Shown: piece by piece, positions 47,325 through 59,054 of the stretch
How positions within the stretch are numbered: position 1 is the stretch's first letter
How the letters are laid out: every line of letters starts with the position of its first letter
NCBI GenBank assembly: GCA_015680685.1
Contig: MNCI01001457.1
Span: forward strand, 80,771 to 144,770
Source: Gnetum montanum
Lineage: Eukaryota; Streptophyta; Gnetopsida; Gnetales; Gnetaceae
DNA: 64,000 nt
Reading direction: 5' to 3'
Program-made: the position numbers and the translations under genes
Notes under the pieces: model-generated
Told to the model about the DNA's origin: nothing
The model's input: the letters and a program-made list of their open reading frames with translations, nothing else
The model's database searches: none

Positions 47325-49024
47325 TTGGTTCCTCTTTGTTGACACTTGGAGGAATCGACCCGAGAAGCATTGACAAAGAAGTATAAAACACCACAAGCAA
47401 CTTAGTAGCATTGTCCTTCGACACTTGGCCGGATGTCATCGCACCGTGTTCAGTAGTACATGGGATTGGGGGAAATGAAGTTTGTAGTTGGATAGAGAAA
47501 TGAAAATTGTGAGGATTGGGACCTGATCAAGGGATTGTGCATGGTAAAGGGGATTCTTTGGTGTGTATATGGGTCATGCTAATCCTTGTCAATAGTCATT
47601 GTTTAGCAGACTCGAAATCAAGACATGAGATGTGGGTCCTTTGGCGGAACAAGACTCTTGTTTAGTGTTTAAGAGGACTTGTTGGCCGCGTGATGGTGGG
47701 TTGTGTTCTCTAGAGGAACAGGCCCCTTGTTTGGTGTTAAAGAGAACCTGTTGGTGGAGAGCCAAAGCTACACAACAAGATGTTACTTGATCTTTTGAGA
47801 TATGAATATTTGTTTCCAAGACAACTGTCTTCCCACCTGAGGCTTTTGGGAAGTGCCAAGGGTCTTGTGGTTCATTTTGCTCTTTGCTCTTTACTCTTTT
47901 CTTTTTCTTTGCTTTTTTTTCTTCTCTTTTTTTTTGTATCTCTTTTTTTGTTTCTTTTTTCTTTTTTTTTGTTTCTTCTTTTTTTATCTCTTTGTTTTTG
48001 GGAAAGAGCTTTCTTTCAATTTTGCACTCATGCTCATGTGTCATATTGTGTGTTGCAGTTGCTTGAGAGTGTCGCAGCGTGTAATAGTGTGCTCAAAGTT
48101 TTGGGGTGTACTAGGTGTATCTGGGAACTGTAATAGGGTAGGAAAGGGAATAAGAGTGTTGGAGAAATGGAGAATGTATTGGGAACTGGGAATGTACTTT
48201 TGAATAGATTGATTAACCTGGTTGCGTGCGTCAGAAACAATGTGGCACCTTGTCACCATGATGAAGTGTATCCTGCAAACACAACTCCAAGAAGACAAGA
48301 AAATCACAAGTGAATGAGTTAGCGAACACTTCAAGCATGAATGTGACTGATGCAAATGGAGGCACCATATGAGACTTAAGGCAAATAGAATGAGCAGCAA
48401 TAGTGTTGTCAGAGCTGGTGTGAGGAATGATGCAGCAGGCATTGATGAAGAAATGTCATGAATTACAGCAGCAGATGAATGTCCTAGAAATGATCTGGCC
48501 AATTTATAGTGTTAGCAGACTATCGTGGGTTAGTTTTACATCATAACCTGTTGGATGTTGCCAGTTTATCATCGTAGCGGACGATACGATGCTAGTTTAT
48601 AGTCGTAGCGGACTATGAAGAGGCAAGCTAGTTTATAGTCTTAGCAGACTCTGGTGAATGAGTGTGACAATTTATTGTCATGTAAGATAGAGCTCTATGG
48701 TTTTGATTTACCGTCATGATGCCAGGACATTCTATGGTATTAGTTTTAAGTCATGATGCCAGGACTAGTCTGTGTGGATGCATGCGTGTGCGTCTGTATG
48801 ATCCTATAAACAAAAGCTACTAGAGAAAACAATATTAAATAGAAACGATAGAAAACATAAATTGAAATGCACCAATAAATAGAAAATAATGTGAACCGGT
48901 GGTAGTTTAAGGCCTTTTTGGGCCATGGTTTAGTTTAAGGCCTTTTCGAGCCATGAGAGAACGCGTAAGCTAATACAATACAAACTAAGGTGACGTATGC
49001 ACAACGAACAAAGGTGAAGAGTGG
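47325..49024 (-). other. Element C interior without pol
   Basis: No RT, RNase H or integrase motif is visible in any frame. A duplicated ~65-bp phrase (GAACA...CTTGTTT(A/G)GTGTTAAAGAG) lies at 47640-47760, a T-rich tract at 47885-48000, and dispersed copies of a word like GCCAGTTTATCATCGTAGCGG at 48500-48650. A 151-codon Lys-rich minus frame (47589-48044) is low complexity from the A-rich tract and is probably not a gene. Confidence 0.65.
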
Positions 49025-52000
49025 GTGGAGATCAGACATGTCTTTGGCCGCAGGGGAGTCTTGATTATGCGGTTGTCTCTTAGTTGGACATGGTCTAGGA
49101 GGCGTGCTAATTTGCTTTGGAAGGCTTTCAGTTTTTGCCCCTCATTCGGGCATTTTAGCTTTAAGTGTTGTGTTTATTGTTGTGGGTGTTGCTTCAAGAG
49201 GGTCCTCTTTCAAGACCTATGACATGTCTATGTTGTGGTCAGCTTGAAAGGGAGTGTTGTCACCATGTATAATGACTTGTCCACCTTCGTATGGAAGGTG
49301 GATTTCTTGATGTATCGGTGAGGAAACAGCTCATTGTTGTGCTAGCCAAGGTCTACCAAGAATCATGTTGAAACTGGGCATCTTTTCTATGATAGTGAAT
49401 TCCATGCTGGTGTGGAATTGTTCTCCTGCCACAAAGGATAAGTTGATTGTGCCTTTAACTGTGACACATGATCCATTGAAAGATTTTAAACACGTGGGTT
49501 CTATTGGCATGATCTCATCTGCCATGCCTAGTTTGTCGATGACAGAGTATAGAACTACGTTTGTTGCCGCACCATCATCAACGTGCACTCTGCGAATGGT
49601 ACATTGCTTGACATGTACACTAATCGATAATGGAGCTGTTGTGACTTCCCCTTGTTCAGGGTTACATTTAACTACATCATCATGAAAGGCTAAGGTGTTT
49701 GAACCCAATCCTTGTGGTGTGTGTTGTGAAATCGTTGCATGGATGGATTCCATGTTAGCAGGGATGTCCTCTGTAACAAGAATGGATGTTAACGTTTGCG
49801 CTAAGGCTTCGCGATGAGCTGATGATGTCATGACCAAATTGTACAAGCTCATGGTTATGTTCTTTTGTTTGAGCGTTTGTTTCTCTTGGGCCAGTGTAGC
49901 TACAAAGTCTATGTTGTCTGCCATTGTATTGGTTGCCTCTGTATGGGTTGAGGGCTTGGGCCTGGTTTGTTTGGGAATAGGGGTAGGGCCCCCAGTGTTT
50001 AGTTGTTGTATACTAGATGTGTCCTTTGTTTCAGCTATGGGTGTTATTCGTTGTTCATTTATCCTCTTCTGCTGCCATTTGGTAGGCTTATCCGTGTTGT
50101 TGGCAAGGTTGACTCTTGAGGGAGGAGAGGTTGAGACGTTTCCTACGGTTGGGCTCAGGGTAAGTGAGGGGCAATCATGTGGTGGCACTTTTATGACAAA
50201 TGGGAGTTTATGAGGTGTTGTTGTTGTTTGACTAGCCTGTTGTGGAACCTTGATAACGAAAGGTTTCTTTGCTATTGTCGTTGGTGCAACATGCCAGTTT
50301 AACATCTTAGCGGACGACTGTGGTGGTACTTTGACCACAAAGGGTGTCTTCGGTGCTTGGGATTGCATTGAATCTTGCTAGTTTAATGTCTTAGAGAATG
50401 TATGAGGTGGTGGTACCTTGACCATGAAAGGTGTCGTCGGTGCTCTAGGTGGCACCTCGGTGATGATGGGAGGTCTCTTGCTCATAGAGGTAGAGGGGAT
50501 CATTGCCTTGCTGGGAGGCGCACGGATCACAAAAGGTTGCTGCACAGGTTTAGGCTTACTATCTATTCCAATGGAGTTTATGACATAGGGGGCATCGTCT
50601 ATGCTCGGTTGATTCAGGGTGTTGATATTTAGTTGGCCCCATTCTATCATTGCTTGTAGATCATCCTGTAACGTATGACAGTTGTCAATATTGTAACCGA
50701 ACATCTGGTGGTAGTGATAGAATTGATCTAATTTGAAGTGTCGTGGGACCAGGGGCTCATTTGGTGCTGCTAAAGTGGGGTTCCTCAGTAGCTCATAGTA
50801 ACTATCGTGTCTTCAACAGGTATTTTTCGTTACTTGTGTCTATTGGATTTGCCCAGTTCTAAGGAGTTTCTCTAGTATTTTAGAGGGTCGCGTGTGTAGC
50901 AGCGTATACTTAGAGCTATCCTTGTGCTGATAGTTGGGCCTTGGGGTGGCCCTTGTTGTTGCAGGTGGGTTGGTACTAGTGTTTGTTGTTTTTGTGCCTG
51001 CGGCTACAGTTTCCATTGTTGTCTATTGTTTGGCAACATGTTGGTTCTTGTAAGCCACATAGGCGAGGTCATTGCTAGTTTGCGCAACTTGTTCAATGTT
51101 CTTGATCTGTGTGAACGCTTGGCTCAACGTTTGAGTGCTTAGATAGTACAGTTTTGACTTAATGAAGTCATTCATGGCTCCCTTTAGAATCGTAAGCAAA
51201 TACTTTTCAGGGATGGACTCATGAAGTTTGTTAAAGGCTGCACTCCATCGTTGGATGAACTTTTGCATAGGCTCAAGTGGTGCTTGTTTCACTTGTATCA
51301 GACTGTCTAGTGTGGCTTTAGGCTTGAGGTTGTACTTAAACTAGGTAACGAACTGATGTAACAGATCCTCTAGAGAGGATATGGAGTTACGAGGCAAGGC
51401 TTGGTACCAATCTAAGGCTACACCCATTAAGGACATAGCGAACACTCGCAAGATTGTGTGGGGCCAAGCTTGAAGCAATAGAGTTTTTGATAGCAATGTG
51501 ACTAAGTGAGCATTTGGATCTCCCTTCCCGTTGTACTTGGTTAACTGTGGGAGTGTGATTCCCTTGGGTAAAGCTAACGATGGCACTGAAGAGCTAATTG
51601 GATCGTCATGGTAGAAATCCAGTACTTTAACTTGTTTAGTGTTGGTAGCTTTGAGTTGCTTTACCTCATCAGCTAATGCTTGCATCATCTATTGTGCTTC
51701 TACCCACTCTTGAGTGGTAGGAAGATTAGTTGGTTGGGGAGATTGTTGGGTTGTCATTTGTTGCTGTGGAGTAATGTTTAGAGTTGTGGTTGTGGGGTGT
51801 GGCACGTTGAAGTGAGTGGGTTATTGAACAAGGGGTATGGTTCCTTGCCTAGCCACAAACTATGAAATGATACCCTGGATGTGCAGGGCTAATGTAGTGA
51901 AAGTGGCCCCATACGTTTGCATGTGCGGTATCTACTGGGTGGAGATGGGGGTGAGCAATCTCTGTTGGGATACTGGTGCTTGTGTGCTCGTTGACACTTG

Positions 52001-52486
52001 GTGAGTGGTTGTCTATCCCATGCGAGGATGGAGTGTTGGGTTCATGTAGGCATGGGGATTGAGGGTGTGGTATGAATCCTCAGGTTCAGATTGTGCCTCG
52101 AAGTTATCTACATCATGTTGATTTTGAGGCTCCTCATTGGGTCGCCGTGTGTTTTGACTCCTTGCCAGAAGGAGCTGGGAGATGAGCCTACGATGAGGAT
52201 CAGAAAGGGGGATGATGTCATATACAAAGAAGACGAATTCATGACCTCCCATGTATATGCGCTCGAAGTCTCGTTTTGCCTCCTGTTCTATGGTTTCCAA
52301 AGGAAGGTTGGCCTGAATCTTCACATAGATAAAGTTGTATTGTTCCTGTGTGAGGATTATGAAGGTGTGTGCATTAGAGGTCTGGGATGACTCCATGGTG
52401 ATGTGTGATGGGGCAGCATATGAGCTAGACAACAAGTGCTGAGTGTGTTTCGGGCTAAGTGTGCAGAGTGTCCGACGTGTGTACAT
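49025..52486 (-). pseudogene. Element C gag-protease
   Basis: One minus-strand frame runs from an ATG at 52486 to beyond 49331 with no frameshift and ten internal stops (eight TAG, one TAA, one TGA). Domains in order: N-terminal region with an acidic, Gln/Asn-rich tail (to 52013); gag core (51590-51050) with TKYNGKGDPNAHL, MSLMGVALDWYQALP and FIQRWSAAFNKLHESIPE; a knuckle-like remnant NIDNCHTL near 50690; six Pro-rich repeats of PFVIKVPP type (50536-50183); protease with VDDGAATNVV (near 49580) and MILGRPWL (near 49345); then a HQ-containing tail to about 49025. The 345-codon piece 49331-50368 is the longest open frame in the window. Gag would package and PR would cleave; polymerase and integrase would have to come from another element. 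Confidence 0.85.
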
Positions 52487-52766
52487 TGAAAATTTTTCTA
52501 AGTGTCTAGCGTGTACAACATAAATGGGAGAAAATTTGGCTAAGTATGAAATTATGAACAGTAGTCGTACGTGGATGGCGATCTCGGGTAAGAGGAAGTC
52601 ATCTTGAAATCGTTATGTTGTGTGTATTGTATACCTTGGACAAGGTGATCCATGTTGATGGCTGTTAGTACTTAGACCAGTTTGAAGTAGGTGCGAATCA
52701 CAGCAAATTCGGCTTTGAAACAGATGCATATTGTGTGTTTTTGTTGAAAAAACACTATAGCGGTAC

Positions 52767-52867
52767 TATAGCAGCATAAACACTATAGCAGCGTAAACCC
52801 TGTAGCAGTGTAGACACTGTAGCAGCGTAAATACTGTAGCAGCGTAAACACTGTAGCAGCATAAACC
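52767..52867. repeat. 17-bp tandem repeat in the leader of C
   Basis: Six back-to-back units of TGTAGCAGCGTAAACAC (first two begin TATAGC), with a partial unit at 52756-52766. They lie between the primer site and the gag start. Related GCGTA words recur in the LTR. Confidence 0.88.
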
Positions 52868-52921
52868 TTATGTTTGAACAGGTAACGTGATCAGCTTTTT
52901 GATTAAACAAAAAACAAGTCA

Positions 52922-52940
52922 GGCCCTCCTTCTAGCGCCA
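52922..52940 (-). promoter_or_regulatory. Element C primer binding site
   Basis: Five bases after the 5' LTR the minus strand reads TGGCGCTAGAAGGAGGGCC. It has the expected TGG start and position. I cannot assign the tRNA with certainty. Confidence 0.75.
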
Positions 52941-52945
52941 TTTTC

Positions 52946-54613
52946 TGTACTGTTCGAAATCATTGGTCTTTGGCTGGAATGAAATAGAAACCAGGAGATC
53001 CTTGGACAAGCACAGAAGACCCTACCTTCGCTTGAGGGCAAGCTGAAATTAACGAAGGCAGAGTACCTCGAATGGTCCGCACGCGGATCAGATAAGGATT
53101 TCCCTGAACATACACCATTATTCTATACGCTGGGTTATACATAAACGGTGTAACTAATGTCAAATGAAGCGTAAACATACAAGAACTTAAACAATAAGCA
53201 TATAATAATGAATGAAAACTGTAACCAATCTTAGCAAAAGAAATGTGGTAATATTATTGAGAAACTAAAAGTTACAATGCACCGGTCTAACGTAGTTGTG
53301 AATCTGACACAAGGCGGACGAAGAGCCCTGGTGAATGCAAGGGTGTGACAGCATGCTGGTTCAGATTGCAGGCATAGCGTAGAGGCTGTATGTTCAGCGT
53401 GCAGGGTTGAGGTCCAATGTATAGGTTTTGTTTTGCTCTTGTTTCTCAGCGTCTTGGGCCCTTTTTTGTCTTTCATTTGCTCTCAAATTGCCCCCCTGAT
53501 CTAGTGAAAAATTTGGGTTTTTATGAGATCTTGGACATTAGATTTGGATCTGGAAGGAGATGAGTGGCTATAAGGTGAGAAAAATTCAGATTGGGAGACA
53601 GGTGGTGCATTGACCGAGTGCAGGATATGTTACAACTGTATAGCGTGCTGCATGCCAGTGTACAGGATGCCAGCGTATAACATGCCAGCGTACAACATGC
53701 CAACGTACAGGATGTCAGCATACAAGATGCCAGTGTACAGGATGCCAGCGTACAGCATGCCAGTGTATAGGATGCCAGCGTACACCATGCCAGCGTATAG
53801 GATGCCAGTGTACAACATGCCAGCGTACAGCATGCCAACGTACACCAAAAATGTACCCAGCGTACACACATGAAAATGCTTTATGTTAAGGTCAAAACTT
53901 GATTTTCAGGTGCCTGTGATGATGCCCAACAGTTTCCCTACCTCCAGGAGTTAATTTCAGGTGAAAATCTCACTGTTTGGTGTCTGTTTTGGGTTGTTTC
54001 TGGTGGTGTACACTAGGTGCATGCTGGGCGTGTACGCAGCGTACACGCTGGGCGTACAGGAATGAAAGTCCATCATTTGGAGCCCAAAATTTGATTTTCA
54101 AGTGCCTGAGAGCTATTGGGGGCCTTGGTGAAGGTCCTGGGGGGTCCAGGTGCTTAATTCTGGCATGTTTTGACTCATTTTTGGGGCCCAAAAGTTGTTG
54201 TACGCTGGGCGTACAGGAATGAAAGACCATCATTTAGAGCCCAAAATTTGATTTTCAAGTGCCTAAGAGCTACTGGGGACCTTAGGGAAGGTCTTGGGGG
54301 GTCCAGATGCTCAATTCTAGCATGTTTTGACTCGTTTTTGGGGCCCAAAAGTTGATGTACGCTGGGCATGTATAGGCCAGCGTATAGGATGCATACTTAG
54401 TGAAAACCAAGTATTTTGAGCTCAAGATTTGCCAAGTTTGATGCCAGATGTCATTGTAGTCTTCTGTGGGTCCCAGGGAACCGTTTCTTGTTGAGTTCGA
54501 CTCTGCTTGAAGCTGTCTGTGAGGCCCTCAAGCTCCAGTCATTCTAGTGAGCATCATGACTTAGCTCGATTCTTGTTGGAGAAGTACTAAGCTCAAAATT
54601 TTGTGGTGTTTCA
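52946..54613 (-). repeat. Element C 5' LTR
   Basis: 1668 bp, paired with 45683-47324; begins TGAAACACC (54613) and ends CAGTACA (52946) on the minus strand. Contains a 13-unit copy of the 15-bp minisatellite and the 157-bp duplication. Confidence 0.88.
53651..53845. repeat. 15-bp minisatellite, 13 units, in the C 5' LTR
   Basis: Thirteen units of the same 15-bp consensus as at 46389-46568. The one-unit difference and the different order of C/G-start units show that the array changed after insertion. Confidence 0.9.
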
Positions 54614-54618
54614 AAGGG

Positions 54619-55500
54619 TGCATCCTTCTTTGTGAGTTCCACAAGCAATTTTGCTATCTTTAAAACATTTTCTATGAATCTTCTATAATATCTTGTGTGG
54701 CCTAAGAATGATCTCACATCTTTCATTGTCTGTGGCCTTTGAGTGATATTTTTTATGACTCTAATATTTTTAGATCTACCTCAATACCTTTCTATAATAT
54801 TTTATGTCCTAACACTATACCATCCTGGACCATGAGATGGCTTTTCTACCAGTTGAGCTTAAGATTGGTTTCAATACATATTTTCAATACATGCTCCAAC
54901 TAGTCCATTGCTTACTCAAAATCCAACCCATATGTCAAGAAATAATCCATAAATACTTTTATTTAATTTCCAATTTGCTTCTAGAAGATGCTAAGCACAA
55001 GTATATGGAAGGTGGCTGGTGCATTGCAAAGACCAAAAGGCATCTACTTGTAGACAAATGTTCCTCATGGACTAATGAATGTTATTTTCTCTTGGTCTTT
55101 AGGTGTAATGTAGATCTAATCATATCCATTGTATCAATCCAAATAAGTATAATGTTCATGTCCTGTGATGGTATTTAGGAATTGATCAACAAATGGTAGA
55201 GGAAAGTGATCCTTGAATGTAGCAATGTTCAACATTTGGAAGTTAATGCAAACTTTCCATTTTTCCTCCTTCTTTAGAATAATCACTAAAGAACTAATTA
55301 ATTCACTATCCACAATAGGATAGATGAATCTTGCCTTTAGCAATTTCTCCAACTCTTGCTTGACTACTTCTTTTAGTTTTAGATTGAGCCTTCATTGGGG
55401 TTAGCATTGTGGTTTGATTGTAAGATTAGTATCTATCTGTTGTTAATAAATTCTTGGATCAATTTCCATGATCTCATTGTAAGACCACACAAATGTAGCA
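54619..55500 (-). pseudogene. Element R reverse transcriptase
   Basis: The fingers/palm entry is open at 55352-55134 (KARFIYPIVDSELISSLVIILKK, then DHFPLPFVDQFLN). The catalytic box at 54953-54939 reads FMDYF, with the second catalytic Asp changed. The thumb SFLGHTRYYRRFIENVLKIAK ends at KKDAPFE, where element C cuts the frame at 54613. The rest lies at 45677-45274. Confidence 0.82.
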
Positions 55501-55599
55501 AGCCATCTATTAATCACTTCCAACAACTTCTGCTTTTATTCTTCATTCAAATTAGCTTTGATTATTACTAGCTTCTTATTATTTAAAAATTTATATTCC

Positions 55600-56350
55600 A
55601 ATGTTGTTAGTAGGGCCTTCAATTCCAATGGTTATGGTTCCATAGTGTCTAAAATCTCAGTTTGTCCCCACTCTATCTCTTCTTCTTGATTTTTTTGTGG
55701 GTAGAAGTGCTTTCCATTAATTGTTGTAACTTATTAGTCTCTTCAACATAGGCACTAACAATTTTTTCTTTTGGTTCCATGTATTTATTGAGTTCAATCT
55801 CTTCATTTGTGATTAGCCACTGGGTGCCTTCCTGTGGTCTGGTTGCTGCGTACAAACACTTCTACACACATATTTCTTTTATAAATTTGTCACATGCCTT
55901 GATATCCTCTCATATGATAGCCCATATTATTTGTACACAATTACATCCATTATCACCATACACAATACATGGAACTCTCCGTCTTTGTATAATAATGGCT
56001 TTATCTTCCTTGGAAATCTCCAAGGACAAGTCATGAATTTCGAGCTTAGCATCAACAGTGCTAAGCCAAGCTCTTCCGATAATAATTGGAAATTCTTCCT
56101 TATTTTTTTCCACATGAATAAGAATAACTAAAAAATCTATAGGGTAAGACTAGTCAGTGATGATTGTAATCACATCATCCACTTGTCCTAGTGGAATTGT
56201 GATAAACTAGTCTGCAAGTTCTAACTGGATGTTACTTTTCTTTAGCAATAGTAGTTCTAGGCTTGATACATGTCTTGTGAGATTAGGTTCACTCCTAACC
56301 CATAATCAAGTAGATATTTTCATGATTTTTTCCTTCCTATCTAGAGGCAA
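55600..56350 (-). pseudogene. Element R protease region and linker
   Basis: The minus strand shows NIQLELAD*FITIPLGQVDDV (about 56240-56180), then YSYPIDFLVILIHVEKNKEEFPIIIGRAWLSTVDAK in overlapping pieces (to about 56030), and CIVYGDNGCNC (near 55950). ILGRPW has become IIGRAW. The open stretch 55855-55673 (AATRPQEGTQWLITNEEIEL) is the linker toward RT, also present in P. The Asp-Ser/Thr-Gly active site lies upstream of 56240 and is not readable. Confidence 0.7.
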
Positions 56351-56699
56351 ACTAAGGGACTTCCTAGATTAGTTGACTTTTGCAAAAGGAATCTTGCCTT
56401 TATCCAATGTGTGATTGTCTAAGTAAGCATGAAAGTTATGACATTTGGATTTGATGAAGATAGAAGCTTATTGTGTTGAAGAGTATTGGATGTGGATAGA
56501 ATAAAAGTAGATGTGCTTTCCATCTGTTGAATCTTTTCAAAACTCATTCAAAAGAAAAATAATCTCCTAGGTTATGATTTGTATGTGATCATCTCCTCTT
56601 ATGTACTAACCATCCTTCTTTTGCTCTTCTATTGTAGTTGTGATGGCAGTTCCCCCTGCATGAAAAGAGGTATCATGAGTGGTAAAAACATTCAGGTGT

Positions 56700-58943
56700 T
56701 GATTTGAACTAGCTATTGATGGATGCATTTATTAGTTTGGATTTATTCTTGGCAATGTCAGTCTGTGGTACTGAGTTGGGTAGTATTATGAATTTTAGAC
56801 GATAGTGTTACCTAAAGAGATTGTATGTTGTACAAAATATGCATATGGATCTGGCTGTCTATACATATATTGTTGGCAAGGTGGTGGCATGACCCATGAT
56901 GGGGATTGTTTCCATTAATGGTAGTACTACTCTTGTGACTATGGCAAAGCTCCACTGGGATAGTATGTTGGTTGGGAGTTATGCCCATAGTTACCTTGAG
57001 AATAAGGTAACCTTCTGGACATTTGTTTCTTAACAAATTTAGGACTAAATGCATATGCCTCCATTTCCTATAAATGTGCCATTACTAGACAACATCAATT
57101 GGAATGTCCATACTAACACATGACACATCCTTCCTCATCAATGGAGTTGGTGTCTGAACACAACCATTGAAGCCACTTTACCCTTTCATCCAAAATATTT
57201 TTTCTTTTTCTTATCATTGCCTTTTCCAAAGGCTTGCTTTGTTCTCTCTTTCACAACCTTCAATGCTATTGTAAATTTTTCATACATTGAGTTCCACATT
57301 TTCTCTACCTTTGCTACAATATCTATTATAGTTTTTTGAATTGGTAGGGTTTTCTTTTGAATTTCCTATTCCAAGGTTTCTTCCTCTTAAGTTTCATAGA
57401 CTCGTGCATCTCTTTTCCTGATGGATGGATCTCTATTATACTCTTCTATTGATTATCTCTTCCTTTGCCACTTGGTCAATCAATCTCTAAATTCGATGGG
57501 TAGTCATTTCAAATAATTTTCCTTAGGCATAAATCCCAAGGATCTCTTTGGTCTTGTTTCATAACCCATCTACAATGTGCCTTAACTAGTCATGTTGTGA
57601 GAATCCATGGCTTGGGCATCTATGTAATAGTGAATAGTACCTACCCATTTCCACATCAAGGGTTTCATGAGTTCCTTACTTCCATCCTTGGATTTTTTTC
57701 CTTAAATTAGACACTCATGAGTAGGTTTAGTATTCATCATTGAAGATCTCTAGCATAATACTCCATCTCTTGATCAATTTAGGTTCAAGTAATATGTACC
57801 AGCTCTCAGCCTCTTTCACAAGTGTTTGTGGGAATAACTTCAACTTCTACTAATTACTTTCAATGTTTTGTAGGGTCCAAGCATCATGGAACGCTTGGAG
57901 GTGGTGTTGTGGATTAGCATTATAACCACCCTTAAATCTTGGCATGTTAGTCATATCAAACCATTTGATATAGCTATCTCTCACATGCCTGGCTGGGATA
58001 TGTATAGCAACTTGTTGATCATGCTACAAGTTTCCATTAGGGATTCATCATCGTGATTGGATTCATGTGCTCTATTGTAGTGGTATCACTTTCTGTGCTC
58101 ATACCTTTCTTGATCCTCTCTTCGATCCCTACATCTTCTTCATTCATAACCTTCATCTTCCCCATCTAAATGCCTTGGGTAATAGTCATGGTGATCATGA
58201 GCCTTTCTCTCATTCCTATCATGGTCTTGGTGCCTTAGTCTCCTCTTGTCAAAGTCCACTGACGATAGTGAGGATGAGGATGAGGCAATAGGAGAACGAT
58301 GTTGGCTTGTCCTCCTTTCATGACTTTGGTATTCTCCTCTATAGGATTTGACAGAAACTCTTGTCCTTGAGTCTTACTTATATTTTGAGTCAATAGCCTC
58401 CCTCTTAAATGTCATTGTTAGGGTGAAATTCAGTTGAGCTTTGACATGTTCCTCAAGTCTAATGATGGGTATTTTTGAAGGCTCTTCATGATTTTGATAG
58501 AGTTGTTATATAGTAAATGCATCAACATCGATCTTTCAAAGATAATGGAAGTGTTAACCTGCTTCCCTTTGTTATGTACATGTTTGATCTCCATGATAGC
58601 ATCTCTCCTCATTTGCTCTTTTGTGGGTTCATAGGGCCTTATCATGTGCTTATTCACATGATACCCTTCTTGTATTTAGTTCAAATTCATTTTCCTTAAG
58701 GCAATTTGGAGCATGTTAAGTACTACATGATCTAGAGGTAGGACTATGTTGCCTTGTATATCTCTCCATCTCATTTGACTATCCCAATGAAAGATGAAAA
58801 TAAAATTTGGCTAATAAGGATCAACATGAGCATATGTGATTCTTGTTTACATTGGCATCCTTCATTCTTCTTCATTACTAATTCTATCATTGCCTCGTTC
58901 TGTCTCTTTGGCAAGTGATGATCTATCCATGTTTAAAGCCATG
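56700..58943 (-). pseudogene. Element R gag
   Basis: An ATG at 58943 (MALNMDRSSLAKETERGNDR) opens the region. The family block RWRDIQGNIVLPLDHVVLNM is at 58790-58730. An Asp/Glu-rich and Arg/Ser-rich segment spans 58320-58200, with the gag core around 57900-57500. A decayed zinc knuckle (CVMC*YGHSN*CC) is near 57130-57090, followed by a Tyr/Pro/Gln-rich stretch (56990-56850). The layout equals that of P. Many stops, some frameshifts. Confidence 0.72.
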
Positions 58944-59054
58944 TTGTGGTTTAACATGTTTGATTAAGTGTGCTTAATTATTTAGGTTATGAATTTTAAC
59001 TTTGAGTTCTAATACAATAAAATTTGTTGATGAGTCACAGTTTGGTTGGCTACA

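Larger units (their letters stand above)
45683..54613 (-). mobile_element. Element C: non-autonomous gag-protease LTR retrotransposon in the RT of R
   Basis: An 8.93-kb unit with LTRs at 45683-47324 and 52946-54613, ends TG...CA, and identical target duplications AAGGG (45678-45682 and 54614-54618). Minus-strand order: 5' LTR (54613-52946), primer site, leader with 17-bp repeats, gag-protease frame (52486 to about 49025), 1.7 kb without pol, polypurine-like run, 3' LTR. In about 250 aligned bases the LTRs differ at about 23 positions, some 20 of them transitions. It is GC-richer than the surroundings and the youngest complete element here. Gag wording is Ty3/gypsy-like. RT, RNase H and integrase are absent. 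Confidence 0.88.
36939..59027 (-). mobile_element. Element R: family A Ty3/gypsy retrotransposon broken by three insertions
   Basis: Minus-strand order: leader and gag (59027-56700), protease, RT (to 54619), element C, RNase H (45677-45274), solo LTR, integrase (44390-43000), non-coding region, 3' ORF, polypurine tract and 3' LTR (37818-36939). The RT resumes exactly across the AAGGG duplication of C, and RNase H/IN across the ATCAT duplication of the solo LTR, so this is one element. The 5' LTR is not visible because element P occupies the leader at 59028; the rest of R may lie beyond the window. Confidence 0.8.

Noticed and set aside
47589-48203. Lys/Glu-rich 151-codon minus frame and overlapping Phe-rich plus frames
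   Set aside because: They come from a T-rich (A-rich on minus) tract inside the pol-less part of element C. No domain is visible and the two strands compete.
49365-50213. Plus-strand open frames opposite the C protease (106 and 127 codons)
   Set aside because: They are antisense shadows of the well-supported minus-strand gag-protease frame.
52756-52867. CRISPR-like array
   Set aside because: The units are contiguous 17-mers without spacers and the setting is a plant retrotransposon leader. The same applies to the 15-bp arrays.
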